A DNA stretch of 64,000 nucleotides, taken from positions 764,209 to 828,208 of the forward strand of contig RPFO01002078.1 of NCBI GenBank assembly GCA_009746045.1. The letters run 5' to 3'. The DNA comes from Mesostigma viride. Taxonomy: Eukaryota; Streptophyta; Mesostigmatophyceae; Mesostigmatales; Mesostigmataceae. Under the pieces are notes generated by a model. The model was not told where the DNA came from, searched no databases, and saw nothing but the letters and a program-made list of their open reading frames with translations. A program made the translations under genes and the position numbers. Each line of letters starts with the position of its first letter. Position 1 is the first letter of the stretch. Shown here one piece after another: positions 32,690 to 43,960 of the stretch.

Positions 32690-34061
32690 TGCCTCGTGGC
32701 AAACCGGGAGACGGCGACAAGGGCGAGATGGAGGCACCGGCTGGGGCAAGCCAGGAGCCTCGGCAGGACAAGGAGCAGCTGGTGGGGGAGGCAATCCCTG
32801 CCAGCAACGGCGATGGGGGGAAGCGACCAGGCAGCAATTAAGAGACGACACGAAGACTCGGTGGAGGAGGCGCGCAAGGCGCGGGCGCTAGGGGCATCTG
32901 ATGCAATAACGGTGGCGAATGGGCAACCAGCCGTGGAGAAGCGTAAGAGGGACCCCTCCGCTGACGGCAATGGTAAGAGGCCTCATGTGGATGTGCTCTC
33001 CCCTGTGCCTGCTGGACCAAGTGGTGCTGTTGTTGTGACACCCGCTGTGGTGGAGCCAGTGAAGGCGCTGCCAGGGTCGAGACCTCACATGAGTGCTGTC
33101 ACTCTTATGAATGGACAAACGCCTCTTAACCCACCACTATAGCACAGGAAGCTCTAGACAAGTGGCTAGAGGACATGGAGCTGGTTGTACTCTCCGTGGA
33201 CCCCACTGTCAACCTAGTGCAAGTGTTTCACTCGTCCACGTGCAACAGGGACTCGTCAGAGCGTGTCAGGGAGAAGGCTAGGACTGGTGCATGTCAAGGA
33301 TAAGCTAACCTGGGCACAGTTCCTGGATGGGTTGAGGGAGGAGTTCTCTGACAAGGTTCTCAACCTCACCAACTACTATAAACATCAGTATGACACCTTT
33401 GAGATCGTGGGTCCTGTGGCAGAGGAATGGGCTAGGCTCAACCGTATCAGGGACAAGGGGGCCAAGTATGGCTTCCTGGTCACAGATAGGGCCTTGGCAG
33501 ACTATTTCCTAGACCGTATGGGTTTGAGTGTGGATGGGAGGAACAGTGCCCGCATGTTTCTTAATTAACCAGACTGATGGCTCCTTGCGTGCTCTGGTGG
33601 AGCTTGTAATCCTCAGCATAAGGAAGCCAGATCCTGCCTGCAAAGCTATCCAGTCCCATGGCAGCAATGCCACCTCCGCTGTGCAGGGCCAAGGTGATGT
33701 CCCCGGGTACCCAGCCCGTGATGGGGCAAGGCCCAACAAGCGTAAGCGCTTCAGGCGCCAGAGGCAGGGGGCTCAGGGTGGCAAGGGTGCAGGTTCCCAA
33801 GGAGGGGTTGGGAGCCAGCAAGCTGGTGGTCAGCAGGGTAAGGGTGGCCAAGGGCAAGGCAAGGGCCAAGCTCAAGGCAACCAGGGCAAGCAGGGTGGGC
33901 AGTCTCAGGGAGGCCAGGGGAAGCCTGGCAAGGGTGGGGCTGGGTCTGGGAAGAAGGGTGGAGCATGCTTTGTGTGTGGCAAGGAAGGTCACTGGCGTCG
34001 TGAGTGTCCTGACAGGAAGGCCAAGCCTGCTGGGGCAGGGGGCCAGTCTGGGCAGCAGTGA
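32690..34061 (+). pseudogene. Gag of B1 with CCHC knuckle, frameshifted
   Basis: Starts MPRGKPGDGDKGEMEAP at 32690. Frame changes near 32835, 33140-33290 and 33530 are needed to follow homology with B2 gag. Recognisable parts are the core DKLTWAQFLDGLREEFSDKV, a Gly/Gln/Lys-rich repeat and the knuckle CFVCGKEGHWRREC. It ends in TGA followed by CTAG, the best-known stop-readthrough context. Confidence 0.7.
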
Positions 34062-36536
34062 CTAGCTACATCATCCCCTGTAAATAGTCAATCACCCCTT
34101 GGGGAAGGTGTGTGGATGTACATAAGGATGGGGGTGTGCCCCTTGTGCAGCACCAAGGGTGTAAAGATGTTGTTCTTCCACTGGATTGCAATAACAATGC
34201 TGCAGCTGAATTCCCTATGCCTCATGCAGGTGGTGGGTCTCCAGCAGGTGCTGGCCTGGAGGGCCAAGGGACCTTGCTGGAAGGGCCTGGAGCGGTCCAG
34301 GGTGCAGGGCCTGGCTTGGGGCGTCAGGATGGCCTGCAGGGAAGCCCTGGAACCTCAGGAGTGGATCATGTGTCCCCACACACGGTTCAGACGTCTCGCC
34401 AGGTCAGTACTGAGAGAGTGCTGAGCTATGCTGAGGCTGGCCATAGATTGCATCATATGTTTGGGCATTCTGGGCAGGCAGCAATGTTTGCTTGGAAGCT
34501 AGGTAGGGAGCCTTTGTGGGAGGCTGCCAGGCTGCTGCTGAGAACTGTGGTTGCCAGGAGAATGCTGTTCACCCACCTCAGTCCCATGCTAGGGAGCCTG
34601 CTAGGGAGCGTGGCGACATCCAGATGGATATCCAGCATATCAGGGGCTTGTATATATTTGGTGGGGTGGACAGGTTCAGCAGATATAGGCTGATAGACGT
34701 TCTGCCTGGTATGCAGGAGCACCACTTGTTGTTGGGTATGAAGGCCCTGATCCCAGGCTTTGGGGTGTGCAAGAGTGTGCAGGCAGACTTGCAGTTTGAC
34801 TGTTTGCTCAAGCATCAGGACCAGCTGCCTTGTAAGCTGGTAGTAGTCCCCAGGGAGAGTCATGGGCAGCAAGGGGCTGTAGAGAGATCCATACGTGAAG
34901 TGAAGACAGTGGTGCTAGCAGCAGAGTCAGTGCCACTTGTGGCATCTGCCTTAGAGAGGGCAGCCTGGTGTAAGGGGATAGAAGAGCAGCTGAACCACAG
35001 GGTTAACTATTACTTTGATGGTGTGGCTGTCTCTCCCCTGGCCCTGCAGTATAGCTTGTTGCCTGAGAACGTGGTGCAGGCCAGTCTTAGGAAGGCAGAT
35101 AGGTTATTTGCCCAGCTGAGACGTAAGGACAAGAACTGGAATGTGCTGAGGCCTCAGGTGGGGCTGAAGGTCAGGATGTGGAAGGAACCATCTATTCCAG
35201 GCAAGCGGGGGAAGTGGCAGGATGGGGTTGTCACTCGTGTGGAAGAAGCTAACAGATCTTGCCTGGTGGCTTTGGAAAAGGATCCAAGGCACGTGTACAG
35301 GTTGTCCTGGGCTCATGTCAAGGAAAGAAGGCCACATGCAATCTGGCCTGCAGACGGGCCAGGCCCTCCCAGCTGGGTTGAGGAGCCAGGCCAGAGCCAG
35401 GCAGCAGCAGCTAACAATCCTCTGGTGGTGGATGATGGTCTGTCCCTGCTGGAAGATGACGAGCAGGAGGAGGCTGCTGAAGCAACTGTCACAAGGCCAG
35501 AGGGGACGGGGCAGCCACCTAAGGCCCGGGGGCCTCTCATGGCGGACGTCATCCGAGCACTCATGCGCAGCAAACATGATCCCAAGGTATCCAAGCTCAC
35601 GGGGTGGGGGTCGTGCTGGGCAGCTACAATGGAGGTAGATACCAACTCACAGGTGTCTGTCATCAGGGAAGAGGATGCTGTAGGCTTACAGATGTCCCAT
35701 CCCAGTTGCCTTGCTGTGTCTGATTTCTCAGGAAAGGTGTCCATGAAGATCCTTGGGGAAGTGAGTGTGCCTATCTTAGGGGTGCCCACCACGTTCTGTG
35801 TGGTAGAGGGCTATCAGGGGCCTGCCATTCTGGGTCAGAACTTCTTGTGCATGCCAGGGGTTACTTTGACCTCTGATGAGTTGGCACTAGAAGGCAGGGG
35901 CAGCCTCCCCCTTGAAAGATATCACTATTCCCAGGGTCTTGCAGTGGCGGTGAAGGCTGTTAGGAGTCAGCCAGCTGAGGGTCCTCAAGGTCAGGAGCCC
36001 ATAGCTGAGGACCTGTTGATAATCCCAACCACCTTTGATCCAAGGCAGTTAGGGGTAAACAGGTACCAGATAGCTGCTCACAGTCCTATTCCCTGGCGCC
36101 AGCTAGTCGAGATGATGCAGAGCCCCAAGATGGCTAAGGCATGGACTCTTGGCTTTGTTGCTTCTGGGCATGAGTGGATAGTTTCCAACTGTGCAGAGCC
36201 TGTGGATGAGCTGCCAGAAGTTCACCAGCTGCTCAGATTGATGTTTGTCCTCAAGCTCAAGGAGGTAGATGGTGTCCAGGTGCCACATGTCAGACCAGTT
36301 GTAACCGAGTATCATGGCACTGGCCAGTTGTTAGATGATGAGCTCTATACTCCAGGGATGCTGCATGACACGTGGAGGATTCTGCTGTGTATATTTCTGT
36401 CTTTTCTGGTTAAGGGTGTGCCCTATAGCTCTGTGCTGATTGATTTCAAGAGGGCTTTTCTCAAGGGTGACCAAGATCAGGCTAGGCAGACTTGGAGAGA
36501 TATCCCTCCTTTCTATGTGACTGTACCTGCTGTATA
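34062..36536 (+). pseudogene. Pol of B1, truncated and frameshifted
   Basis: Order seen: LHHMFGH zinc motif, integrase (GGVDRFSRY; QADLQFD; QQGAVERSIRE), SH3-like tail (VYRLSWAHVKER), protease-like EVDTNSQVSVI with ILGQNFL, then RT VLIDFKRAFLKG. It stops at the transposon insertion. Frameshifts lie near 34112 and 34520. It belongs to the same integrase-protease-RT arrangement as A and B2. Confidence 0.75.
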
Positions 36537-36684
36537 CACTAGGAACTCGCTACTGAGAAAACTGAGATTTCCTGAGATTTCCTGAGATTTCCTGAGAAAA
36601 AAACTGAGATTTCCTGAGATTTCCTGAGATGTTCCTGAGATTTCCTGAGATTTCCTGAGATTTCCTGAGATTTTCCTGAGATTT
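36537..36684 (+). mobile_element. Left end of a CACTA-ended DNA transposon (copy 2)
   Basis: Begins CACTAGGAACTCGC, the same 12 bp as the ends of the element at 57905-61099, followed by tandem CTGAGATTTC subterminal units. It inserted into B1 pol at TA (36535-36536) and was then split by B2. The interior continues at 62514; the right end is outside the window. Confidence 0.75.
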
Positions 36685-37338
36685 AGTTAGCATATTGGGG
36701 CACCAATGTGCTAGATGGATGCAGGTTGAGGAGACCTTTCCAACGCCGTGTCAACCGCCTAGAACGGACAAGGGACTAGAAAGTTATCAGGTCCCGAAGT
36801 ACTGCCGACCGGTGGGCGGGGGCGGTGCACTCTCAGGGCATAGTGGACAGGACACGTGGCAGGCCGTGCCTGCACAGGCTTAGCCTGTACTCTCACGTGA
36901 CTGGGACACAGTGTACTGAGGGCTCAACGGTACTGTGGCTAGTAGAAGCCAGTAACCAGCCAGCAGGTCTGCAAGGATGTAAGTCCTTGCAGGACTGTGG
37001 CAGGTCCTGTGCTGTCCTAGACACAGGATAGCCAGAGATTCCTGTATGCTGCCTGCAACGAGGATGCAGGGCAGCGATACGAGGCTCTGGCAATGTAGCG
37101 TTGCCCAGCGTTGCTCATGACCGAGGAACAAGGATGGAACGAGGTTGCATATAGCTCGGGGCTCAACGAGGCAACGAGCGTCTTCACACACGAACCTTGG
37201 TCGTCACGACGAGTGGCGAGCCTATCGAGGGTCGTAGGCCTGGTGTGAGGATAAAGGTTGCTAGCCAGCAGCCTAGGGTCATTCCAGCCGGCAAGGACCA
37301 GGAGCTCACAAGCTCTGCTGACGAGTTGCTGCGCAAAT
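36685..37338 (+). repeat. 5' LTR of B2
   Basis: Begins AGTTAGCATATTGGGGC and ends GCTGCGCAAAT. It differs from 61860-62513 by very few bases (for example GCAAGGACC versus GCTAGGACC). No clear TATA box. Confidence 0.85.
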
Positions 37339-37363
37339 CGTACTATTGCTTCCAAGCGCTTTC

Positions 37364-38502
37364 ATGTCTGGTTCATCGTCAAGCAGCCACGGTGCTGGTG
37401 AGGCGAACGAGCAGAGAGACGCGCAAGCGTTTTTCCCCTACCGTAACCAAGCAAACGCTCCAACGTTCGTGCAAGCGGCCTACGTAGCGAGGCACTTGGC
37501 AGAAGAGGGGTGGGTGGCGGTGAGTGGGGGAGGCAGCAGGCCAGCGGCGCGGCGGACCCGATTATACAACGGGCTCGCGTCGTGATTTCTCCAGGTGAGA
37601 CGGGGTGAGTGGCGGTGGAAGAGTTGGTGCGCATTCGTGACGCGCTAGCTGAAACTGCTAATCGTGTGGAGGTCGCTTATCAGGGCGCCCATATCACGCT
37701 TGCCGGTCTCGACCTTGCCAGGGAGGCGCTTAGCCAGATCGTGGCAACAGCGCTCGGCAGCACCAGACTGTTCAACCACTGGGTGGCGACAGCAGTGCTA
37801 GGAGAGGGGGTACCAGACGCCGACATCATCCGGAACGCGCGTGCTCGGGAGGCGGTGAATCCTTGGAGCACGGCGGAGGTATTTGCCCAAACCATTGAGA
37901 ATCTTGTTGCTGTCCTTTTGCAAGAGTCGAGAGGGTACGCAGACAGGTTCTATATTACCACGCAGCCTTTCGGAGTGTACTCCAGGCTTGATACACCGAG
38001 GCCGGAAACCACCACTGCGTGGGGTCCGGAGGTGGAGATTGTCACAGGGGTCGAGAAGACGCCTGAAGACGTCCATTTCGAGTGGACTGACAAGCCAGAG
38101 GGCTCCGTCAAGCGCTCAGCCCAGCAGATAAACGAGGGCGACGGCACTACCGAGACCTACGAGGAAAGGCAGAGAGCTGATCTGCATATCCCTCGTGAGG
38201 TGACTCACGAGTACGATCGTTACGGCCGAGGCGAGCAGAACGAGCTTGTCGGCGGCGGTAAGCGGTGGTTGCGCAATCTTGCTTGGCATCGCAACCCAGG
38301 TGAGACACAACATCCAGTCGAACGCAAGGAAGACGGGCGACCTGTGACCTGCGTGCTGGGAGAGTTTAACCCAAACCTCCAGATTGTCGCAGAGGCTGCA
38401 GCAGCCACATCGGTTGCTGAGGGTGTTGAGCAGCGTCCAGACCGTGAGGAGGGGCAGGCGAGTGCAAGCCAGGAGGCGGCCTCGTCTGGAGTAAGTGCGT
38501 GA
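37364..38502 (+). pseudogene. ORF1 of B2, one frameshift
   Basis: Reads MSGSSSSSHGAGEANEQRD to about 37545, then continues in another frame (from about 37609, VEELVRIRDALAETANRVEV) to the stop after 38502. Aligns with B1 ORF1 along its length. Function unknown. Confidence 0.65.
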
Positions 38503-38556
38503 GCCTGAGCGGGTTCCAGCAGCCATATCTGCGTGTGTTTTCGGTGGTATTCTATA

Positions 38557-39914
38557 ATGCTTCGTAACACGCGCGGGGGCGGCAGCGGGAGCGGGGCGGG
38601 AGCGGGGGATGGCGGGGGTGAGGCAAGGGCAGACACGGGAGGCCCCGCCAACGTCGTGCCAGAGGGACAGGCAATCCCAACGGCAGAGGGCGTCAATGGC
38701 AGGAGGGCATCCAACCGGAAGAGGAAAGAGGTGGCACAAGGGGAGGAGCGTGCAGGGTGGCCAACCGACGGCGTGGTGCTGACGGGGGAGGGCCAGAATG
38801 ATGCTGAACGTCAAGCACCTGGTAAGAGACCATGTGTGCCTGCGTCTGGTGTTCCTGCAGCTAATGTTCCTGCGCCAGTAGCACCAGTAGGAGCTGCTGT
38901 CATTGGCAGCGACCCTCGTGCTTTGCCTGGGACTAGACCTCATATGAGTGCTGTGGCTGTGATGAATGGCCAGAAGCCTCTCAAGCCTCCTGTGGGACAG
39001 GAAGAGCTAGACAAAAGGTTGGAGGACTATGGAGCTAGTTTCATGCTCTGTAGATCCCACTGTCAACCTTGTGCAGGTATTCCACACATCCACGACTAAT
39101 AGGGATTCAAGTGAGCGGGTGAGGGACAAGGCTAGGCAAGCTGTCAAGGACAAGCTGACTTGGTCTCAGTTCCTAGAGGGCCTACGTCAGGAGTTTTCTG
39201 ATAAGGTACTCAACCTCACTAATCACTATAAGCTCAGCTATGATACCTTTGAGATCAAGGGCACGGTAGCTGAGGAGCTGCAGCGGCTCACACGCATCAG
39301 GGAGAAGGGAGCCAAGCATGGCTTCAATCTGACTGACAGAGCAGTGGCAGATTACTTCCTGGATCGCATGCATGGGGCTGAGTGTGGATGGGAGAAATGC
39401 AGCTAGGATGTTTGCTGATCAGACAGATGGGACGTGGCCAGCCTTGCAAAAGGTTATTTTCAATATCCGTCCATCTGACAATGCTGCTTCCAAGGCAATC
39501 CAGGTGACTGGTGCCCCTTCAGCCTCCGCTCATCAGGTCCATGGTGACGCCCCTGGGCAGGGTGCTCAGGGAGAAACCAGACCTAGTAGGCGTCAGAGGG
39601 CTAACAGGCGCAGGCAGAATGGCAACCAGGGTGGCAAGGGCCAGCAGCAGGGATCCAAAGGCAAGGGTCAGCAGCAGGCTGGTGGTCACCAGGGTGGTCA
39701 GCAGAACAAGGGTGGCCAAGGGCAAGGCAAGAGCCAGGGCCAGGGCACCCAGGCCAGTCAGAGCAGCCAGAACCAGCAGGGTGGCCTGAAGAAGGCTGCT
39801 GCTGGGAAGGATGACAAGTGCTTTGGATGTGGCAGGACGGGTCATTGGCGACGTGACTGCCCAGACCAGGCCAAGTCTGCTGGAGCAGGCTCTGGCCAGG
39901 TGGGTAAGCCATGA
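38557..39914 (+). pseudogene. Gag of B2 with CCHC knuckle, frameshifted
   Basis: Begins MLRNTRGGGSGSG at 38557. Frame changes near 39030 and 39370 join the parts. Core block DKLTWSQFLEGLRQEFSDKV, a Gly/Gln/Lys-rich linker of about 70 residues, and knuckle CFGCGRTGHWRRDC. The terminal TGA (39912-39914) is followed by CTT and pol continues open in the same frame. Confidence 0.72.
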
Positions 39915-40959
39915 CTTGAGATGTTGTCCCCTGTAAATAGTCAATCACCCCTAGTGGGACGAACAGTGGTACATAGTAACGGGGGTGTCCCTCTTGTGCA
40001 GCAGCAAGGGGTTGGGAATGATGAGGTGCTTCCACTCAATGATTGCAATAACGCTGCTGCAGCAGTGGAATTCCCTGTGCCTGTGGCAGGTGCAGGGTCT
40101 CCAGTTGTTGGGGTTGACTCTGGGAGTCAAGCCGCCAGACTGGAAGGGCCTGCAGCTTCTGTGGGAACCGGGGCTGGCTCTGGGAGCCGAGCTACCTTGG
40201 AGGAGGTCCCTGGAGCAAGAGAACAGCAGGTGGGTCGTGCTATCCCAAGCACACAGTCTTTGTCACGTTCCTCTCTGTGCAGCCAGGCTGACAGGGGGTT
40301 GAGCTATGCTCAGGCTGGAAACACTCTACACCATATCTTTGGCCACTCTAAGCAGGCAGAGATGTTTGCTTGGAAGATTGGCAAGGAGCCTTTGCTAGAG
40401 GCCTGCAGTGCAGCTGCTCAGAATTGTGTCTGTCAGGAGAATGCTGTTCGCCTCCCACAGTCCCATGCCAGAGAACCTGCTAGAGAGCGGGGGGATATCC
40501 AGGTGGACATCCAACACATCAGGGGCATGTATCTGTTGGTGGGGGTGGATAGGTTTAGCAGATATAGGTTGCTGACCATTCTTCCTGGAATGCAGGAGCA
40601 TCAGCTGTTGATGGGTCTCCAGTCTTTGTTGCCAGGCTTTGGGGTGTACACCAAGGTGCAAGCTGACTTGCAGTTTGACTGCTTGATCAAGCTGGCTGAC
40701 CAGCTTCCTTGTAAGTTGGTAGTGGTCCCTAGGGAATGCCATGGGCAGCAGGGAGCTGTAGAGAGATCTATACGTGAAGTAAAAACAGTGGTGCTAGCAG
40801 CTAGGAGTGTGCCTGTTGTGGCATCAGCTCTAGAGAAAGCAGCTTGGTGTAAGGGGATTGAGGAGCAGCTTAACCACAGGGTAACCTATTACTATGATGG
40901 TGTGGCAGTCTCTCCCCTGGCATTGCAGTTTGGTATGCTATCACAGGACGTGGTGGCAG
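39915..40959 (+). CDS. Pol of B2, 5' part (integrase), interrupted by A2
   Basis: Open frame in phase with gag after its TGA. Contains LHHIFGH, the CVCQENAV cysteines, VGVDRFSRY, QADLQFD and QQGAVERSIRE integrase motifs. It stops after MLSQDVVA where element A2 is inserted; GGCAG (40955-40959) is the target duplication. Confidence 0.8.
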
Positions 40960-41659
40960 AGTTAACGCCAAGCGCATTGGCGTGATCCTGATTCGGCATA
41001 TCTCTGCGATTCCAGCGGCACCGGAACGAGTTCATTCCGACGAGTATCAAGAAAGTTATGGCGTTCCGACTTCCCGGTCGCGCGCGAGCGCGAGCCGGCT
41101 GTTCTTCTAAGTCGGACGTGAATATTTGCCGACGACATATGGGGTCGACAGTAATTCCTGGGCTGACAGGAATTAGGTGCTGTACCTACGACGGTATTGG
41201 GTTAATACGTCGTACGCAGGAAATAGGAACCTTAACCTGTGGTCTGGTGGTACCGCAGGCCTAGTCCTGGACTTCTAGGTGCAGATGCAATAATCACTGT
41301 GGTGACTGTACTCTGTGGTCACTGTGCCTGTATGGCAGACCTACTGTATAGGAACTGGACGCTGTACAGGTAGTGAATACTGTACCGGGGGTGTTATTAC
41401 TGAGCAGGCCTCCTAGGCTGCTCAGGACTAGCAAGCACAGTGCACAAGTATATAAACAATAGGCCAGTGCCAAATGGGCATCTCTTGCGAGCCCGCCTCA
41501 CGTGTTGTGCCTTGACTTGGCAAGCGCGTGTACAAGCCTCAAGTGTGTGAGCGCTGTAAACATTATCCGATTTTAACAAAGCTCCGTTTCCAACCATATT
41601 CACACATTGCTGCATTGCAACCATATCCTTCACATTGCGTGTGCGAAGAAAGCTTAACT
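40960..41659 (+). repeat. 5' LTR of A2
   Basis: 700 bp. A TATATAAA box at 41449-41456 lies about 200 bp before its end, a plausible start site region for element RNA. The sequence after the LTR (CAAATTACAACCAGTC) does not begin with TGG, so no canonical tRNA 3'-end primer site is seen. Confidence 0.93.
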
Positions 41660-41752
41660 CAAATTACAACCAGTCTCAGCGGAACGGCCAGGAGGGTCGT
41701 TGCCGGTTGCGGTGTGCAGCTTTGACGACGAGAGGAGCTCGTCCGGTGGTGA

Positions 41753-42672
41753 ATGGTGCAGGAGGAACAACGGCAGCAGGATTTCCGGTTTCGGCAGTCT
41801 GCTGGGGGTTCGATTTCTCCTGAATTACGCCGTGTCGTTCGGGATCTATCTTTGTTGCTTGCAGATCGTCCGCCTGTAAATCGCAGCTTCGTGCAATTCG
41901 TCGACGACCAGGTCGAAGATTGGGAGCGAATTCTGCGACACGTACAAACCATCGTCATTCCGGAGCACCGGAGCATCGACGACCTTGAGCAGGAGCTTCA
42001 CGGGTTGGTCGGCATCCAGACGGTGATTACTGCAGTAGCAGAGCGAGTGCGGACGGAGTTGGCAGCAAGGCGAGGCGAGGTTGCGGAGGCAGCTGGCGCA
42101 GGGCGACACGAGTTTGTGCCGACAGTAGCGGGCGCGGGAGTACCACGTGCTTTCGCAGGCGGCATCGGCGACGAGGGTGTTGCAGCGGGTCCAGTTAGGC
42201 GTGAACGACGCGGAGCGGAGCATCACAGGCGGCTTGCAGAGGTCGGGGCGACAGCGGAAGCCATCGCCGGAGGACCGCGCGCACAAGAGTCGGCAGGTTT
42301 CCAGAGCGAGTAAGAGTTCCTTTTCAGGAACTGCCCCCGCCCCTTCGCGTTCGTGTGACGCGTTGGGAGGAGTTTGCACCTCTTGGGTACGATAGTGACC
42401 TTGAGGTAGGAGCAGGGGGTGTCGCTGGGCTAGGCGACGAGACACTTGGCGACCACGAGGTGCCAACGTACAATCCGCGAGGTGCCAACGACGGGTTGTC
42501 ACCTGTCTACTTTACCAACGGTGACGATTCAGTCATCGCGGGCCGACAGCGGGTCGACGACGGCGCAGCAGGTAGCAGGGTACCAGAGCTGATTGTGGTG
42601 AGCGACAGCGACGACGACAGCGACAAGGAGAACCAGGACGCGCCTGGGGCCAGCCGTGGTGGTCTTGCCTGA
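41753..42672 (+). pseudogene. ORF1 of A2, one frameshift
   Basis: Matches the intact 304-codon ORF1 of A1 from MVQEEQRQQDF but loses frame near 42300 and resumes at about 42355. The C-terminal SUMO-interaction-like ELIVVSDSDDDSDKEN is retained with extra acidic residues. Confidence 0.7.
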
Positions 42673-42774
42673 GTGGTAACACTTGGCACTTTCCTTTCTT
42701 GTTCAGTAGCTTATATTGCTTTAATTGCTGCTTGGCCACTTGGCTGGCTGTAGCAGATCTGAACAGAGGCCATC

Positions 42775-43960
42775 ATGGAGGATGGAGCTATCAACCAACA
42801 AGCGGGCTTTATGGGCTTCGGCGGCGCGGCGCTGGGCTGGATGGACGAGATGGACGCGATGGACGCGGTGGACGCGATGGACGCGGGGACGGCCAGGCGC
42901 TGGGAGACCAGGCTGAGGTGCCAGATAATCAGAGCCAAGGATCGCAGGGCGGGCAGCACGCGCCAGCCGCAGATCAAGCGGCGCCTAAGCGACCAACTGT
43001 TGCTGAGGGGTACGCGGTGCTAGGCCAGTTTCAGTCCATCAAGGACAATTGGCAGCCCCGGGATGCTGAGAGGATGTTAGAGGACATGAACTTGTACACG
43101 GAGATATACAACGGTGACAAGCTTCGCATCCTGGCGTCTAGTGCCTACATACGGCAGTCGGCGAGGCGGCTGTTCAAGTTTGTTCGGGAGCGACACGCGG
43201 CGGGGGACACCTGGACGGCGTTTATGACGCGACTCAGGTCGTTCCTGAGTGACAAGAGGACCATAGATGGGTCCCACCTGAAGCAAGAATACCTGGACTA
43301 CAAGCCCATCAAGGGGCAACTAGTGGTCCACGCCTTTGAAGACTTCGTCAAGCTGAGGGAGGACGCCATGGCCAAGGGCTTCTTCGTCGCAGATCGGATG
43401 GCCATGGGCGACTTTCTCAAGTCGCTGCAACTGGATCCGGTCACCATGGATAATGTGACCATCCACATGCGACAGGTCCATGGCTGGGCAGCCATGACGG
43501 ATCAGTTGTATGAGTGTTTCAGCGGCAAGTACGTGGGGGTAAGCGCCCTCGTCAGAATGATGAGGAGGCCACTGAACCCACGGTTAAGTCCATGAGGGGA
43601 TCGGGCCACGGGGGCCCAGCGTCCTCGAGAGGGCCTGAGACCTCTTCAAGGGGTCGAGGAAGGTCCAGGAGGGGGCGTGACAGAAGGGCTGGACGGGGGA
43701 CCCCGCCGAAGTCGGGACATCCACAGTCCCAGTTTGACTTCAAGAGGGTGGGTGGTCCTCCCAAGGCTGGGCCCAGCAGTGGGACCTCACGGGACATCAG
43801 TCAGGTGGAATGTTATTTCTGCCAGGGGAAGGGTCACTTCAGGAATGAGTGTCCCTCGTACCTGAGGCAGGAAGGTCAGAGCAAGCCAGCTCAGGGTGGC
43901 AGCAAGGACAAGGCTGGTCCATCCCAGGACAAGGGCAAGGGCAAGGCTGCTGATCATTGA
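42775..43960 (+). pseudogene. Gag of A2 with CCHC knuckle, two frameshifts
   Basis: ATG at 42775 (MEDGAINQQAGFMGF). Frame slips occur near 42820 and near 43535, judged against intact A1 gag. The knuckle is CYFCQGKGHFRNEC. The TGA at 43958-43960 overlaps the start of the pol frame, which is in the -1 phase. Small indels could be real decay or assembly error. Confidence 0.8.

Larger units (their letters stand above)
30816..36536 (+). mobile_element. LTR retrotransposon B1, interrupted at 36536
   Basis: 5' LTR, ORF1, gag and the first two thirds of pol are present. Pol is cut in the reverse transcriptase, after VTVPAV, by a transposon end beginning CACTAGGAACTC at 36537 with TA as the probable duplication. 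The rest of B1 should lie beyond the right edge of the window. Gag and pol contain several frameshifts. Confidence 0.82.
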
